Shown here in pieces: positions 1-12,730 of a stretch of 64,000 nt of DNA (position 1 is the stretch's first letter; every line of letters starts with the position of its first letter). A program made the translations under genes and the position numbers. The notes below the pieces were generated by a model. That model was not told the origin of the DNA. It worked only from the letters and a program-made list of their open reading frames with translations, and did not search any database. The stretch is from Allacma fusca (Eukaryota > Arthropoda > Collembola > Symphypleona > Sminthuridae): contig OX359246.1 in NCBI GenBank assembly GCA_947179485.1, forward strand, positions 60,863,632-60,927,631. Reading direction: 5' to 3'.

Positions 1-631
1 CTATTACACTGTTTCGTTGCTTGGTACTTTATTTAAGAACAGCAACAACAATTAGCAAACCATAAGACGACATCAACCCATCTTTTTTATGAATCAAATT
101 TACTATTTTATCAAATTTGCAGAGCTGGAAATTTGCAAGACATATCTTCATTACTCCTGACACATTTAAAAAAACTTATAAAATGCCGAAACGAATTCGT
201 CCAACAATTATTGAGATAATTTATTAATAATAATAAATAATAATTGAGGATGAGGAGATAAAAGTGAGACGATTGCTGAGAAAATTGTAAACGAGGACAG
301 TGACGGGGTCGCAAGTGGATTTTGTATATTTGAATGACAACTGTTAATATCAATTGATTTTAGGTATTGCTACCATAACAGTAAATTTTGGTTTCCGAAT
401 AATATTTCTGAAATATACACCAAAAAATGAATTTCACGTCAATTGTAAATATAACAGGTACCTGGAACCATTTTAAGAAACTCACTTGCATTGTTTTTAT
501 AGTACCCACCATGCTTTTACGGTATAAAAGTTTATCGTTTATATCGTTCTTCAAAATCCATATCGGAAATTTTTGTATAAACGATAACGATATTAACGAG
601 AGTTTAAAAATGAACGATAATGTCATGCCAA
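1..631 (-). mobile_element. Nested hAT-like element, left copy (truncated by window)
   Basis: This is the mirror of the element at 13666-14500. Its terminus (GGCATGA-type) ends at 631 and is followed by the 8-bp target copy GTATGCAG at 632-639. The rest of the element runs off the left edge. Confidence 0.65.
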
Positions 632-949
632 GTATGCAGACAGTGATGATGAAGACAGTGACATTGAAGTTATTGAAAGTATTCCTGACCGGTTAAAAAG
701 TCCATTTGTTGAATGTGAGGCTGAAGCCACAAATTGAATAAACCTAGTTTTACTGGATGAATCGTAGTCTTTAAGCAGGCATACATATATTTAATCTAAT
801 GTATTTGCTAAAGCAGCATTTAAAAAAACGCGTAACGCGTTACGTCGGGTAGGGGGTAGTTTAGTCAGCGTTACCCTAACGTTACAGCATGTGGGTGGGG
901 GTGAAATTTTGACCAATTTTGCGTTATGAATTACTTGAATGGCCCCTAA
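1..949 (-). mobile_element. Composite DNA transposon (PIF/Harbinger-like), inverted copy cut by window start
   Basis: Bases 1-949 are the reverse complement of 13348-14296: position x pairs with 14297 minus x, and three short open frames in each copy give the same proteins. The inner end at 946 is the transposon terminus GGGGCC (read on the minus strand), preceded by TTA as in the right-hand copy. The element's other end lies left of the window. It carries the same nested hAT-like insertion. The open frames inside it resemble no known protein. PIF/Harbinger is inferred from the 3-bp TTA target site and G-rich termini. Confidence 0.7.
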
Positions 950-2184
950 AGCATATGTGAGGACGTAGGCACAATTATGTGCATACGATCCGACCGTGTA
1001 CACATCTACACTATATATGAGTGCTAGAATTTCGCAACTTGTTCTCACAAATGAAACGATAAAACAGCATTTGTTATGTTATCATGGATCATCGTTATGA
1101 TACAAGTGATTCCAAAGGCTGTGATCAAAATTGATCAAATTAAATATCAACCTTGTGACCTTGCCTGGAAATTGTCGTTCCCTAACTATCCCCTTATTAT
1201 AGGATGGAATTTTCCCTACTTTTGCCCTACAAATACACAAATGTTTTTGCCCACCTACTTGCCCATGGGATCATTGTTTTTTAAATTTACAGCCAATGAA
1301 CAGCCAACAACTTTATTCTTCCATAAAGGTCCACTCTTGAGCACATATGTAGATACATACGCTACATCCTAAAAATGGATTTTTTTACTGTGCTAAATAT
1401 AATCATTATAAATTGGTGACGCTGATTTACCGTTCCTATTTGCCTAACTACATCGAATTTGCATAAGTCTACTGATTCCCTATTATGCAAGTTTTGACAT
1501 TTTGAAGTGCTTAGGGCATCGTCTACCTCTAAAAGTTTGAATACATCCATCCTCAAAAAGTCCTCAAGTTTTATTTGTCTTCCATGTACTGTACAGTAGC
1601 AGCATATTGTTGACCAAATTTTAAAATGTATCACTTACCTAGGAGATCCCTTTTAAAGCATTGGTTAGTATAGTTGCTAAGGTTAACGCTTAATTGTATT
1701 AAATCGCAATCACATGCAGAACAGTTAATTATGCTATATATGCTTTCAGTGACTCGTGACTCAAACATAAAGAAAGAATTCTCTTCTCAAGAGGTCATTT
1801 GAATAAAGGGCTACTGGCTTCAAATGGGGCTGGTACTTAAAATTCAAACGCAAATTTTTAATTCCACCCACAGTCATCGAACCGAGGTTTGTAGTCATAA
1901 TTACAGGAAAAATCTTTGTGATATTATCGTGCGTTAATTTAAGGATAATTATCTGTAGAGAAGCATTTTGTTTCTTGTTTACAGGGTACAGGCACATTAC
2001 CATAACCGTGTCCGGTTTTAATCTTTTAACCTGTAGAATATCAAGTGATCTGTGCATCTATATATTTCTGTACTCACATTATATATCAGTATAGTCAATT
2101 TTAAGTACATAATTATAAATAATTAAAGCTTCACCTGAAAACAGAATAATGTAGATACCCTAATTGGCATGTAGTAAGTGAGAA
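950..2184. other. Intergenic DNA, no gene recognised
   Basis: The stretch holds only short open frames of up to 98 codons on both strands, without splice-linked partners or recognisable domains. I see no inverted termini or other clear structure. Confidence 0.5.
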
Positions 2185-2192
2185 CCTTAGCT

Positions 2193-3092
2193 GGCTGAGT
2201 TCTACTTTCCCGGCCACAAAATTACCTTCCACCTTCCACCAGGATTTCCACCTTCCACTAGGCCTTCCACTTGAACTTCCACTTGAAATTCCACTTGACA
2301 TTCCGCCAAAATTTTACAGATTTTTTACCTTCCTGGTCTTTGCCTGTGTTAATTAATATAACCCTCTGTGTTCTGGTGAGTGAAACACAAAGTGCGAACT
2401 GGAGATAGTTAATGCGTTGCCCCCTGAATGCGAGTATTCAAACCGTAAATCAGCGTTTTAATTTATTAGGTAAAGTAAGGTGCAGTGTAAGTTTTCGTCT
2501 TACCATTAATAGTTAGTTGTTACGGAATTTGCTAAAAACGTTTAAAAAATTTTGTTCAAAATCAGTTCATCGGTAAGTATGGCAACTGATTGTGAGCTCT
2601 TTCGAATCACGTGGTTTTCCAGTGGTTGATTTTTATCAGTCCTTTGACATAATTCTACACAACACCATCGAAATCTGACTATCATAATTGTGCATATAAT
2701 GATTTTGTAACAGTAACCTGTTTCCTCAAAGGTACCCTGCATTTTTATAGTTAAATCAAGTGTTTTAACCTCCGTGTTAATTTTAGGAATAAAAAATGCG
2801 AAACATAAGTTAACACACCGAAATTAATCCAAGACTGTCATTTTCGGATGAAAATCAGGCACTATCTTCGGCCATGCAGTAACTCGTGTAGGAAGGCAAT
2901 ACAGTAGGTGGAAGGTCAGGTGGAATGATCAAGGCGAAGATGGAAGGTTAGATGGAAAGTCTGGTGGGAGGTCAAGTGGAAGTTTGGTGGGAGGTGGAAG
3001 TCTGGTGGAAGTTACTTATGTATTACAGTGTTAATATATGGGTGAGTGGAAGGTGGAAGGTCATTTTGTGGCCGGGAAAGTAGAACTCAGCC
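2193..3092. mobile_element. Non-autonomous hAT-like element, 900 bp
   Basis: The termini are inverted for about 45 bp (GGCTGAGTTCTACTTTCCCG at the left; its complement at 3073-3092). They are flanked by a perfect 8-bp target duplication, CCTTAGCT, at 2185-2192 and 3093-3100. Subterminal DNA on both sides is an array of the words CTTCCACC (left) and GGTGGAAG (right). No transposase is encoded. The right target copy abuts the stop codon of the UGT gene at 3101-5073. Confidence 0.88.
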
Positions 3093-3100
3093 CCTTAGCT

Positions 3101-5073
3101 TTACAAATCCTTTTTCTTGGGTTCAACAGCTGCCTCGTTATTTGCAAAAATTTTGGAGTACACCTTCAAGATTAGAGCAGCAAGGACGCCGAAAAGGCAA
3201 AAAGTGACAAGAATGATGATAGCAAAAACATCAATACAGTGATACTGAATGAAGTTTAAATTCCTAGCAACGGAGCGCATGTGTGATGCTCCTTTGTTTC
3301 GTATGACATACTCCGCCCAAAATACGGCTTTGTCTATGGCTGCAATTGGCTGGTCACGGAACCGTTGCGACATTTCTTGAACTTTATTTTTGTAACTTGC
3401 AAGATAAATAAATATAAAGTACTTAATTATTATTCATTCCCAATAATTATCAATTAAACTTCGTACTACCGTTAATTGTTTTGTTGTTTTAAAAAACTGT
3501 CAAAGCATTGTTGACTAGGCCTTGTCTAATCCCAGCATAAAGCCTAGGAGCTCCTTCACTTGTTGCAATCAAATATATGTAGATACATACGTATATGTAG
3601 AAGCGGTTAAGAAAAATTTATAAAAACTTGTAACCCTTACTTTGGATTATTGAGTACTGTGTTGATGGCACTGGAAACATCTTCCTCTTCAAGGGTCAGA
3701 ATCTCCAGGGTTACAGCTATACCAGCTTGAGTGTAATGGCGGATGTTCAAGTCCTGGTCACAGAATAAGGGAATACCAACCATCGGCACGGCGTGGTAAA
3801 TTGCTTCTTGAGAGCTCAGGAGTCCTCCGTGAGTCATGAACATCTTTGTTTTGGGATGAGCTGACAAGCGTAAATTAATAATCCTATAAGCAATTCCTAC
3901 ACATTTGGTTATAACTGAAAGATTCAAAAAATTTTTTAAATATCGGACGGAACCATACCTAAAATATCTTGAAGAGGGAGCCACTCGTAGAGTCTCACAT
4001 TCTTCGGCAAGTCTGGCATATCATCGTGGTCCCATTTCCATATCACGCGTTGTTGGAGCTTTGCAAAAGCATTTACGAAAACTCTTCTTGTTTTTTCTGG
4101 TAAATCCTTCCCTTTAAAAATTGAGCCCAGACTGAAGACGATGACACCTTCATCGGCCTCTAATATAAATTGCTCCAATTCCTGTAATACATTTTTTAAA
4201 TAGGGGAATTAAATGGGAACAAACAATCAAACGGAATATCCGGAATTAAACTTAAATTCTACGGGGCCCTACCTTGGGCAAAGGCCTCCCTTCCCTACAA
4301 TGGACACCACCAATCTCCACCGTATCTGGCATCGTTGGACGTGGAGGGTTCACAGAGAAATGAGAATTTAATAGCATCAGGCTGACCTCAGACTCAATAT
4401 CAGCTAAGGCCGGGAGGTCTTCTCCAAGATATTTTTTGTAAATTCTTTCATGCTCACCTAAGCACGAGAAGTAGACCCCCCAGTACATTTTTGACCCTAC
4501 AAAATTCAGTAGTCTCTCGAAAATATTCATTTTCCCCCCGAATGTTAATATGGGATCAGGGACGAAGGAAGGTGGTAAATAATTCCCGAAGTGCATGGCA
4601 AACGGGGGTGGGGCTGGCAAAGGCATGGACCAAATAACTGGGGCTTTCAGTTTGTGAACGAATCCCTGGAGACAGTGGTGGTTGAAGGCGTCCATGATTA
4701 CCAGGTCAAAGTTGGCGTTCAAGAGTTTCATAAACTCTTGATTCTGGTAAGTTAGATGACATCCCTCAAGGACGGCCTTGAAAAAGTTGCGGTCGATCAT
4801 TCCCAATGGTCCATGCTTCCTAGTATCCAATGGATTTTTGTAGGAAAAATAGTTAAACCCTTCCATTACAACTATATCCCGAATGTTAGGGCTTGCCATA
4901 AGAGTTCGGAAGCTGGAAACAATTGTCACGGAATGATTCCGGGCCGCTAATTTTTCAATTGTGGGCTCAATGATGTTTTTATGACTCCGGGAACACATTG
5001 GGCAAAGGACAAGAATATTTTCACTGAGTCCTTGAGCTACGAAGAGAAGGGCGAGGAAGTACAAGGACTTCAT
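3101..5073 (-). CDS. UDP-glycosyltransferase (UGT), four exons, 512 aa
   Basis: A membrane-anchored ER-type glycosyltransferase that would transfer sugar from a UDP-sugar to small lipophilic acceptors. Exons (minus): 5073-4273, 4181-3959, 3860-3641, 3395-3101. They total 1539 nt with phases 0, 1 and 2 and GT/AG borders throughout. It has an N-terminal signal peptide (MKSLYFLALLFVAQGLS), then the catalytic-His region RSHKN and the Asp region DLVIMDAF. The UGT signature in exon 3 runs from MFMTHGG to LFCDQ and keeps the donor-binding Asp-Gln pair. The C-terminus has the usual FRDQP block, one membrane span and a Lys-rich tail. Length matches the family. Exon 1 starts with the only Met giving a signal peptide. 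It is closely related to the array UGTs (both have NILVLCPMC near the start), but on the opposite strand. The acceptor is unknown. Confidence 0.93.
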
Positions 5074-5681
5074 TCTGAGAAATTGTAACTTGGTCGCAGA
5101 CGGATTCTAATCAAATAAAAATTTAAAAGCTTCATCCGTTTAGGGATTGATTTGTCTTGATCTAGTTGTAAAAGACTGATTGTGTCAATGGACTTGTTCG
5201 TTTACATTTTAACATGACGTTGATCTTGATGGCATTGTTCGTTATATATTGATCATTAATTTTTATAGAATTTGTTTACTCAGGATTCAAGCCACATTTT
5301 TCTGTCCAGTATTTATCCAAAGTATTTTTTTTAGCAAAGCATATCCGGCCGCGACTATACAACTGAATTGAAAACGTGAGCATAGAATATTCTTGTTAAC
5401 ATTAACCTGCCTTTCTGCAAATCTGTATTAAGTACAAGTAGGAAACTTTTTGTAAGGAGTCCCACACTCATTCCTATAAATGATGATGTAATATTTCTCA
5501 CGCCCGAGTGGACAAAAAATGTGTGCATCAGAATCACAGAGCTTTAGCTTCCCTACATGCTGTGTCATTTGAAATGGTTAGTGTATTTCTATGTATGCAC
5601 AATAATATTTGCGTTATATGTAATTACATAATGTTATCACTGATGAAGTAGATACATCAAGAAGTGGGTGCGAGTCGAGAC
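5074..5681. other. Upstream region of the minus-strand UGT
   Basis: This 5' flank should contain the UGT promoter. I see no distinct TATA box or other site that I can support, and no gene. Confidence 0.4.
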
Positions 5682-6681
5682 TATAGCTCCTCACGGGTCG
5701 AGTAGTTATCCATACCGTACTCGTACTTGGAATCGTACTCGAATTGTCGGGCCGAATTCCCCCTTGACCCGGGCTTGTGTCTTCAAGTACGAGTAAAAAA
5801 TCCTGTACTCGGAGGACGGTATTATATTTCTTAAATTTTTTCCGAACTTGGACCGTACTTATCTACAAGTATAAAACGTTTATACCGGCAGACCCGTACT
5901 TGAACTCGTACTCGAACCGTACTCGAGTATCAAGTACACCGAAAAAAATAATGTTTTAGACGTTATTTTTTGTTAAAGACAGATTGACATAGAAAACAAA
6001 TAGTAGATTCAACTTACAAGAATTTGTAACTGCAACTTGCGAACAGTGTTTGCAATGAAAACTTTCTCCAATGAGATTAAAATACCAATGAACAATAGAT
6101 CAAGATTTGATTCTGCCAGTCATGTCGAATGGATTCTCTTCAGTCATGTCAATCTCATTCTAACCTCCATTAATTCTGCCCTATCCTATTCTCCTGTTCC
6201 ATTATATTTTACGGCGATAGGTAAATACTTACAATTAGTAATTTACAGTAGTACTCAATTCGGAACTGTAACAATAACTTACGCTGTAGGTGTAACGTTT
6301 CATGCTATTCGTAGTAATTTTGAATTTAACCGCTTTTCCTTTTTTGCTTCGGAATAACAACAAATTTTTTGTAATATAGGAAATATGGATGTGGACTTTG
6401 TGCTGGAGGAAATTACTCGAGTATCAAATGTAAACCCAAGTACGGGTTCAAGTACTTTTGAATTTATGTCCCGAACTCGTACTCGTGCTTTGGTTTAAGT
6501 ACTTTGAACGTACTCGTACTCGCTCTGATACTCGTCAGAAATATACTCAAGTTCGAGTACGAAAACGGTTACTCGACCGACGAGTAAGTACAAGTATCAA
6601 TTTAAGTTGATACCGTACTCGACCCGTACTCGTACTCGAACTCGAAACTCGAGTATCTACTCGTACTCGTGAGGAGCTATA
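5682..6681. mobile_element. Non-autonomous hAT-like element, 1000 bp
   Basis: Inverted ends TATAGCTCCTCACG (left) and CGTGAGGAGCTATA (right) are flanked by 8-bp copies GTCGAGAC (5674-5681) and GTTGAGAC (6682-6689), which differ at one base. Both subterminal regions are dense in the word GTACTCG/CGAGTAC. The 106-codon frame at 6037-6357 lies in the unique core and resembles no transposase. Confidence 0.82.
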
Positions 6682-6819
6682 GTTGAGACATTCTTTAGTT
6701 GTTATTACAACTCAGTGTTGTACACATTTCGATTCCTTCAGGAAAAGATTCCTGACAAAATATATAGCTAAAATAAGAAGAGAGAATTTTATTACTGTGT
6801 TCAATGTCCAGGATACAGA

Positions 6820-7008
6820 ACATATCGTCGGCTAAACTTGCTAACCGGCTATACTTCCTCTCCTGTCTGCGGACCGGGGTTTATGCTCTACAGCACAGGG
6901 GAATTATGGCTGGGTTTCACATTAGAGTTTGGAGCGGGAGGCTATGACCGGTTTTCATTTTAGGCATTTTAAATTATAGCCAGTTAGGAAGTTTAGCCGA
7001 CGATATGT
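6820..7008. mobile_element. Short inverted-repeat element (MITE), about 190 bp
   Basis: The ends ACATATCGTCGGCTAAACTT and its complement (GTTTAGCCGACGATATGT) are inverted for about 30 bp with mismatches. The target duplication is uncertain. A TA dinucleotide flanks the TCGTCGG core on both sides, which would suit a mariner-type element, but this is not decisive. Confidence 0.6.
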
Positions 7009-7544
7009 ACAACATAATTAACTATATTAAGGAATGTACTATTTTAAGAATGATACTACATATGTATGTAGCTCCAACGTGTTATGAGGGAGACCCGAAA
7101 GACAGGAATACATAAATTGATTGATACAATTCAGTGTCAGTAGCAACTAAAAGGACTAAAGGAACTCAAATTTGTAAATTATAATATAACGCAAACAATA
7201 AATCGTTGGGTAAAGGCCCAAAGGATACCAAACGCTGAAAATCATAATTCCGAGAAGTATCAATACGCACAGTTTGCTAATGTAAAAGGTGCCAACTGGC
7301 GTCCATTCATGAAAATGAACCACTTCTTATGTTTCAGCTGTAGGGAATCAAGCGGGAGTGAAATGGTAGTTTTGGTATATAGTTCAAAATAAACTTGGTA
7401 CTTTGTGTAAGTACTTTAACGAACCAAATGCTTCTGACTCCTCAAATTTTGCCTATTGATTTAGAGCTACAGATGTCCAAATAGCTAGAGCCAAGTAATT
7501 ACTATTTGTCTCCATAAAGAGAGAAAGCCGGTAGCAAGTTGAAA
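7009..7544. other. Intergenic DNA, no gene recognised
   Basis: There are no long open frames and no repeat structure that I can define here. Confidence 0.4.
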
Positions 7545-9565
7545 CGGTTCAATTCAGTCAAGTTTTTTTCAAATCGGTTTATAAATTCACTTACTGAACT
7601 GAATTGAAACTAGATTTTTGAATCAATTCAGTACAAACCAATTCAATTCAGTTCAGTTCAAACTTTTAAACTGAATTGAATTGAACTGAATCGAAAACCA
7701 AAGGTTTCCACAGATATACTTAAAAATATATTTTCTAGAATAGACAGTATTTTCCAACAGCTCAACAGAAGGGAACTAATTTAAGGGTCAAATTAGACAT
7801 GTCAACTACGGTATCGTAGTACGGTAATACCGTAATTACCGTAAAAAATTGAGGTACGGTTTAGCTACGATAATTCTCGGTTTTTTGGAGCGATATCGTA
7901 ACTTCGTACGATATCGTCAATCTAGCGGAAGGCTCATAAAATTGTGGTGTTGCCTTCTACAAACCATGCCCAGAGCTCAAGCAACAATATTAAATCCTAC
8001 CTAAGCCAAGTCTCTGGATATCTTTGTTGAGGAAAGTATGCGTATGGTACGTGCTGAATGAATACATACTACACTGTTAGAACTGTAGAGTGTAGCCACC
8101 TATACTCACGTCGACGTGACTCTTCACATCGTGGAGAATTTGAATCGTATGATTGTGAGCGGTGATTGAATTGTATTGTGTTACTATAGTTTCTAATTTG
8201 TTGTCTTAGTATTACCATATAGCTCAGTAAGTTATTAATTCTGTTGATATTGCTGAGTCATCAAGTTCATCATGTGACAATGCTTATTTGGATTGATTGG
8301 TAAGCGGTATGTGTAATGTTCTCGTAGCGTCCTAGCGACCTAAATTTATTGGTTGAGATAATTGTACCTAGGATTATTATGGGACAAGAAAATCTGAGTG
8401 ATTACTCGCCCTTCTCGCCTGTTGTGTATCGGATTGTTATTTATTTGCTCTTAAATAAATTCAAGACGACTTGAGAATTTCGTATTTGGTGAATCAACGG
8501 TTTATTTGGTTTTCCTATTTTCTTATAATATAGAACCCGTTCCCAGTCGGAACATACACTGTATTAAGTGTACGAACATACGTGCATGCCCTGAAACGCC
8601 GTTGCTGGTTCTGTTCATTTAATCACTCTTACTCATGCCATAATAGCCTCTGTGGCAATTGTCGTACAATTAGCGCCTGTAAATTCACATACCTACTCGA
8701 ATATTCATTAAAAAATTCAAACTCAAAAATGAAAGAAATTCGTTCGACAATAAAGACCGTGTGTCTAGTAATTCAAGTGTTTCGAGTCATTTTTTCAGAC
8801 GGTCTGACGGCTTGATGGCACTTTGCCTGTTATGTGAAAGAGATGGGAGGCCTCTCCCTAAATTAATATAAGTACGACCAAATTCGGTAAAGATTTAGTT
8901 TAGGAAAAATTACTAGAAGATAGACCGAAGAATTCAGTACCGTTTTCAATATTTTAAGATTTTGATATTTTTCATACGAATCAAAAAAAGCAAATTAACT
9001 TATTATATAAGGAATTTCTGAACATTTAATACTCTCACATTAATTGCCATAAAAGACGCTAAACTGATTGTTGAATAATTATGTTGGATTTTTTACTTCA
9101 TATCTTTTCACACATACCATAAAAATCTACTTATATTCATGTTTTTCCCATAATCGGATTAATTTACGATACCGTACCTTAAAAATATTACCGGAGTTTT
9201 TCCACTTTATGGTAACGGTAATTACGGTATTTTAAACAAGAACGGTATGAACATGTCTAGTACAAATCGTATCTTGAAGGACCTGAAGAGTTTGTAAACG
9301 GCGGATTTTTATTGAAATGTATGGGGCAGAATGAATCGTTTGAACTTCGATTCAAAGGAAACGAATTCAGTTCAATTCAAAGTTATGGACTGAATAAATC
9401 TGTTCAGTTTTATCTTGAATTGAATCGAAAACGTAGTGAATCCAACTGAATTGAACCGAATATTTCCAATTCAGAATTTAATTGAACTGAATTGAACTGA
9501 ACCGATTTCCCATTCAGAATTTAATTGAACTGAACCGAAAATTTTCAATTCAGAATTTAATTGGC
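7545..9565. repeat. Inverted arrays of a TTCAATTCAG-type word around a nested element
   Basis: At 7545-7700 and 9340-9560 the DNA consists of degenerate repeats of TTCAATTCAG and TGAATTGAAC, oriented towards each other. This resembles the subterminal arrays of the other hAT-like elements here, so an outer transposon interrupted by the element at 7794-9259 is likely. I could not fix its ends: a TAGAGCC/GGAGCACTA pairing is possible but weak. Confidence 0.5.
7794..9259. mobile_element. Non-autonomous hAT-like element, about 1.47 kb, nested
   Basis: It begins TAGACATGT and ends ACATGTCTA. The 8-bp flanks GGTCAAAT and GTACAAAT agree at 6 of 8 positions, consistent with an aged target duplication. 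Subterminal DNA repeats ACGGTAAT/ATTACCGT at both ends. The 77-codon frame at 8582-8815 has no recognisable domain. Confidence 0.65.
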
Positions 9566-10374
9566 CGGAGCACTAGAAAGAGCTGTACAAAACAAAATGA
9601 AGATGGTTTTAAAAAATACACAATATTAATAAATACAAAAGAAGGGCTAGAAAAAATCATGCATACCTAATCCTATAATTTGTAGTTTGGAATCAAAAAG
9701 ACTTCATACGCTTGGATCATATCAATCGCAATCCAATGGCTTGGAAGCTACCCAAAATTCTTGGTTTTGAAGGCTCGGTTATGAAAGTAAAAATTAAAAA
9801 TTCTTGATTAGATGTATGTATATTGTTAGCTACAAACCCTCTTAATAATTAGAACCTTTTGGTTTTAACGTTGCACGTATTTATGGAACTGAGATGTTAA
9901 TTAGTCGATAACGGTTCATTTTTATAGTTAGTAAAACTCCTTGAGGCAAAACTACCGGCATTAGGCGGGGCATTACAGGGTAATTATTTTGACTGCTGTG
10001 TTTTCAGTGTCGTAAACAGAGAACAAATAATTATGTGTGAACATACATATGCATACTGAGCCTTATAAAATACCCGGAAAGAGATAATTTGAGGCTTAAT
10101 TAAGAGCAGGAATTAATAAACACTTCAAACGTGTTTGTTGACGCTACAGCAACGACGTACATTGTAACACTACTGGGTGCTACTTGACCAATAATTACGG
10201 AATTGTTTTTGAAGGTCTGGGATTCTACTCCTATTGATTGAACACAAAAGTTCAAGAGACTATGTCAACTTCATTGATAATTGGATAAGAGATTTTTGTT
10301 TTTTGCTGCCTTCCATTATGTAAGCAGAATTAATTATTAATTGAGCTAAGATTTTTGTTTTCATCACTACCACT
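9566..10374. other. Intergenic DNA, no gene recognised
   Basis: AT-rich DNA without long open frames or recognisable repeats. Confidence 0.4.
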
Positions 10375-10953
10375 CAGAGATGCGCAGCCATCGAAGGCTA
10401 GGCTACCAAGAAGGCTTCAATGAAAGCGGAAAGCTTATTTTCGTATCTTTCAGAAGGAATGGAAGGCTGGCCATATTTTTTTCGGAAGGCTGAGTCAGGC
10501 CTTCATAAATGTCAACAAAAATTAAATATGAACGAAGGGTGCCTAACAATGTGCCTTGCACCATACTGATGGAAGAATCCTAGAAAGGTCCACAAATCCA
10601 TTTTGAGTCTTAGGGCCAGGGTAAAAATTATTTTAATAATTCACCCCTGCCTGTACGCGTTACTCAAGAGACTGGAAATATATTCGAAATGCCTTTAAAT
10701 GACATCCCTTACAACGAGATTTTATTATACTTGTTCTTCATTAAATATAATGGAATGAAGGCTGAAACAACTGAAGGAAGGTTATTTTTAAAGTAAGGCG
10801 GAAGGCTAAATTGAGTTTATGTATTTTAGAAGGAAGGCTGAGGGAAGGTCAAATAATTGAGGGCTTCATGTTAAGATATGTTGTAGGATGAAATTTTAAA
10901 ATATTTTTGCTTTGGAAGGCTTGGGGGAAGGCTATTCCATTTGCGCATCTCTG
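10375..10953. mobile_element. Non-autonomous hAT-like element, 579 bp
   Basis: Ends CAGAGATGCGCA and TGCGCATCTCTG are inverted and are flanked by CTACCACT (10367-10374) and CTACTACT (10954-10961), one mismatch in 8. The word GAAGGCT is repeated throughout in subterminal positions. A CAG start is typical of hAT termini. Confidence 0.8.
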
Positions 10954-10961
10954 CTACTACT

Positions 10962-11337
10962 ACAATAATAATTATTGTAGTAGTTAATTTTTATTAATTT
11001 GACCATTATCTATGCGTTGCTAGGTCATTACCGTCGTCACCCCACGTCCGATGTACAGTGAGTACGACCTGGGCAACGGAATGTCTATTAATTGTCTCTT
11101 CGGCAAGGAAATTCCTCTAATTAATTAAATTAAACGCTATAGTAGTAACTCATTGTTGAGCCACTTTTAGCAGGATTTCGCTCGCTCTGCGTTACATAAC
11201 AGATCAAGTTGTCCTTAAGTAGACCCATGTACATATTTCCCACAGTCAGCATAACGAACTGAGCACCCAAGCTTGGAGTTCCAGTCTTCTCTAAACTTGA
11301 TCCTGACTCAGGATTCCTGAGTTCCTACTTTGCTGCC
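10962..11337. other. Upstream flank of the Cys-rich gene
   Basis: Presumed promoter region of the gene starting at 11338. No specific site can be supported. Confidence 0.35.
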
Positions 11338-12485
11338 ATGGAGTTGGTAAGCTTGATAACAAGCCTAGTGGGAATTGCAATTTGGCTTCCTGTTCCGAAT
11401 GCTGAGTCGTTTGTTAAGCCTTCTTTGGGTGCACGATGCTATGGAAGGATATCGGATCAGAATCTGCTCCCGTACATGATAGAACGGTTTGCTGTCGACT
11501 CAAAAGTAATTTATTATTTGTAAAGTTTTTGTTTTACTTACTGCAACCAGTGGCTAGCTTTAATTTTCTTCATAAAATCTTTTTGTTAATTTGAAATAAT
11601 CTTCTCAAAGGGACAAAGATGCTACACCCCCATTGATGAAGACAGTTCCATGGGACTCCTTCATAAGTCAACCTTCGAGGAAAGTTATCACAAGCTGGAA
11701 AATAATTTTTGTCCATCGTGGCGTGGGAACAAGAGATGCCTCTCCTACCACTTGAAATCCAATTGTATTAAAAGCCAAAGAAAACAGGTTAAAGAGTCTG
11801 TGCTTCTCAACGTCCTCATCCTTTTTGCGGAATTAGTTTGCGAGCCCGTGAGCACTCAACGGGAACGGCTCATTTTGAAGCGTGAGATTATGTCTTGTTA
11901 AGATTACAGTCAACACTCTGTATAACGATACTCCTGTCCTTTGAATTTTGTTTTTGTGCCGTTACAACGAGAAAGTTGAATGAATATCAGTAGGATCAAG
12001 GATTGCAATCGAATTAATACGAGCAATTAAAATACAGTAGCAGGACTGACATATTGATTTGTATATTTATTTTTAGGAGCTGAAACTCTGGGACTAAGCA
12101 GCTGCGTCGACAATGATTTTTTCCAAAATGCAACCAGTAATTGCTCCATGCAGATATTGGCAGACAATAAAGGACGATATCCATCATTTTCGGAGTAATT
12201 TGGCATAATAAAATATACAATTGTGTACAAATGTGCAAACATGTGTAATTACATACAGTCCGGGTGACTACAAAAATGTGCGTGGTTGAGCCAAAACAGT
12301 AGTAATTAATGCCTCGTTTATTGCTCCATTTTTTTTCCAATAGGTACATATCTCGGAATTTTGAGTGCTTGAAGCCACAATTGGAACATTGCAAGGAATA
12401 CAGCCCCACTTTGGCGGAAATTTGGGAAGAAACAAGGAAGGCCCTCAGAAACGCATCTAATTCCTTCTGGAAGACACTGGAATGA
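11338..12485 (+). CDS. Secreted Cys-rich protein, 27-kDa hemolymph glycoprotein-like (DUF1397-like), 232 aa
   Basis: Exons 11338-11505, 11611-11881, 12077-12194 and 12344-12485 join to 699 nt in phases 0, 1 and 2 with GT/AG borders. The start sits in a good context (GCCATGG) and gives a signal peptide rich in Val, Ile and Leu. The mature protein has Cys pairs in the pattern C-Y, C-P-S-W-x-G-x-K-x-C, then single Cys spaced about 10 and 20 residues apart, and a last exon with F-E-C and E-H-C. The same introns and Cys pattern occur in the gene at 46488-47460, which supports the model. The spacing recalls the arthropod 27-kDa hemolymph glycoprotein family from memory; that assignment is inference. 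Function unknown, presumably extracellular. Confidence 0.75.
11907..11982. mobile_element. Possible pogo/mariner-type MITE remnant in an intron
   Basis: It lies in the second intron of the Cys-rich gene. The left end CAGTCAACACTCTGTATAAC resembles the end of the element at 19232-19388, and the right end (GTTACAACGAGAAAGTTGAATG) is a rough inverted match. It is degenerate, so the call is tentative. Confidence 0.35.
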
Positions 12486-12724
12486 AGTCACATCTTCATT
12501 TTATTAGAACCAAATTAATATATTTTGAAAAAATGCTTTTACTTATTGGCTTGGCAAAATTTTAAAATTTTGTTGAAACCTGCGAGGAAGTCAGCAGCAG
12601 AAATAATAAGCTTTTGTTTGAAATATAGATTTCAGACAAAAGTCCCTTTACTTAAATTGTCTTGTAATGACGTTTTGAGTCTATTTTATGTGCTGCAAAT
12701 TAAAATGTTTTTGTGTTTTCATGA

Positions 12725-12730
12725 AATAAA
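12725..12730 (+). promoter_or_regulatory. Candidate poly(A) signal AATAAA
   Basis: This is a canonical hexamer 240 bp after the stop codon of the Cys-rich gene. It is a candidate only, since AT-rich DNA yields such hexamers by chance. Confidence 0.35.

Noticed and set aside
360..696. Overlapping 80-89-codon frames with exact copies at 13601-14186
   Set aside because: They are identical only because the transposon carrying them is present twice; they overlap on both strands and resemble no protein family.
6037..6357. 106-codon frame as a gene
   Set aside because: It lies inside a non-autonomous hAT-like element and has no domain or conserved motif.
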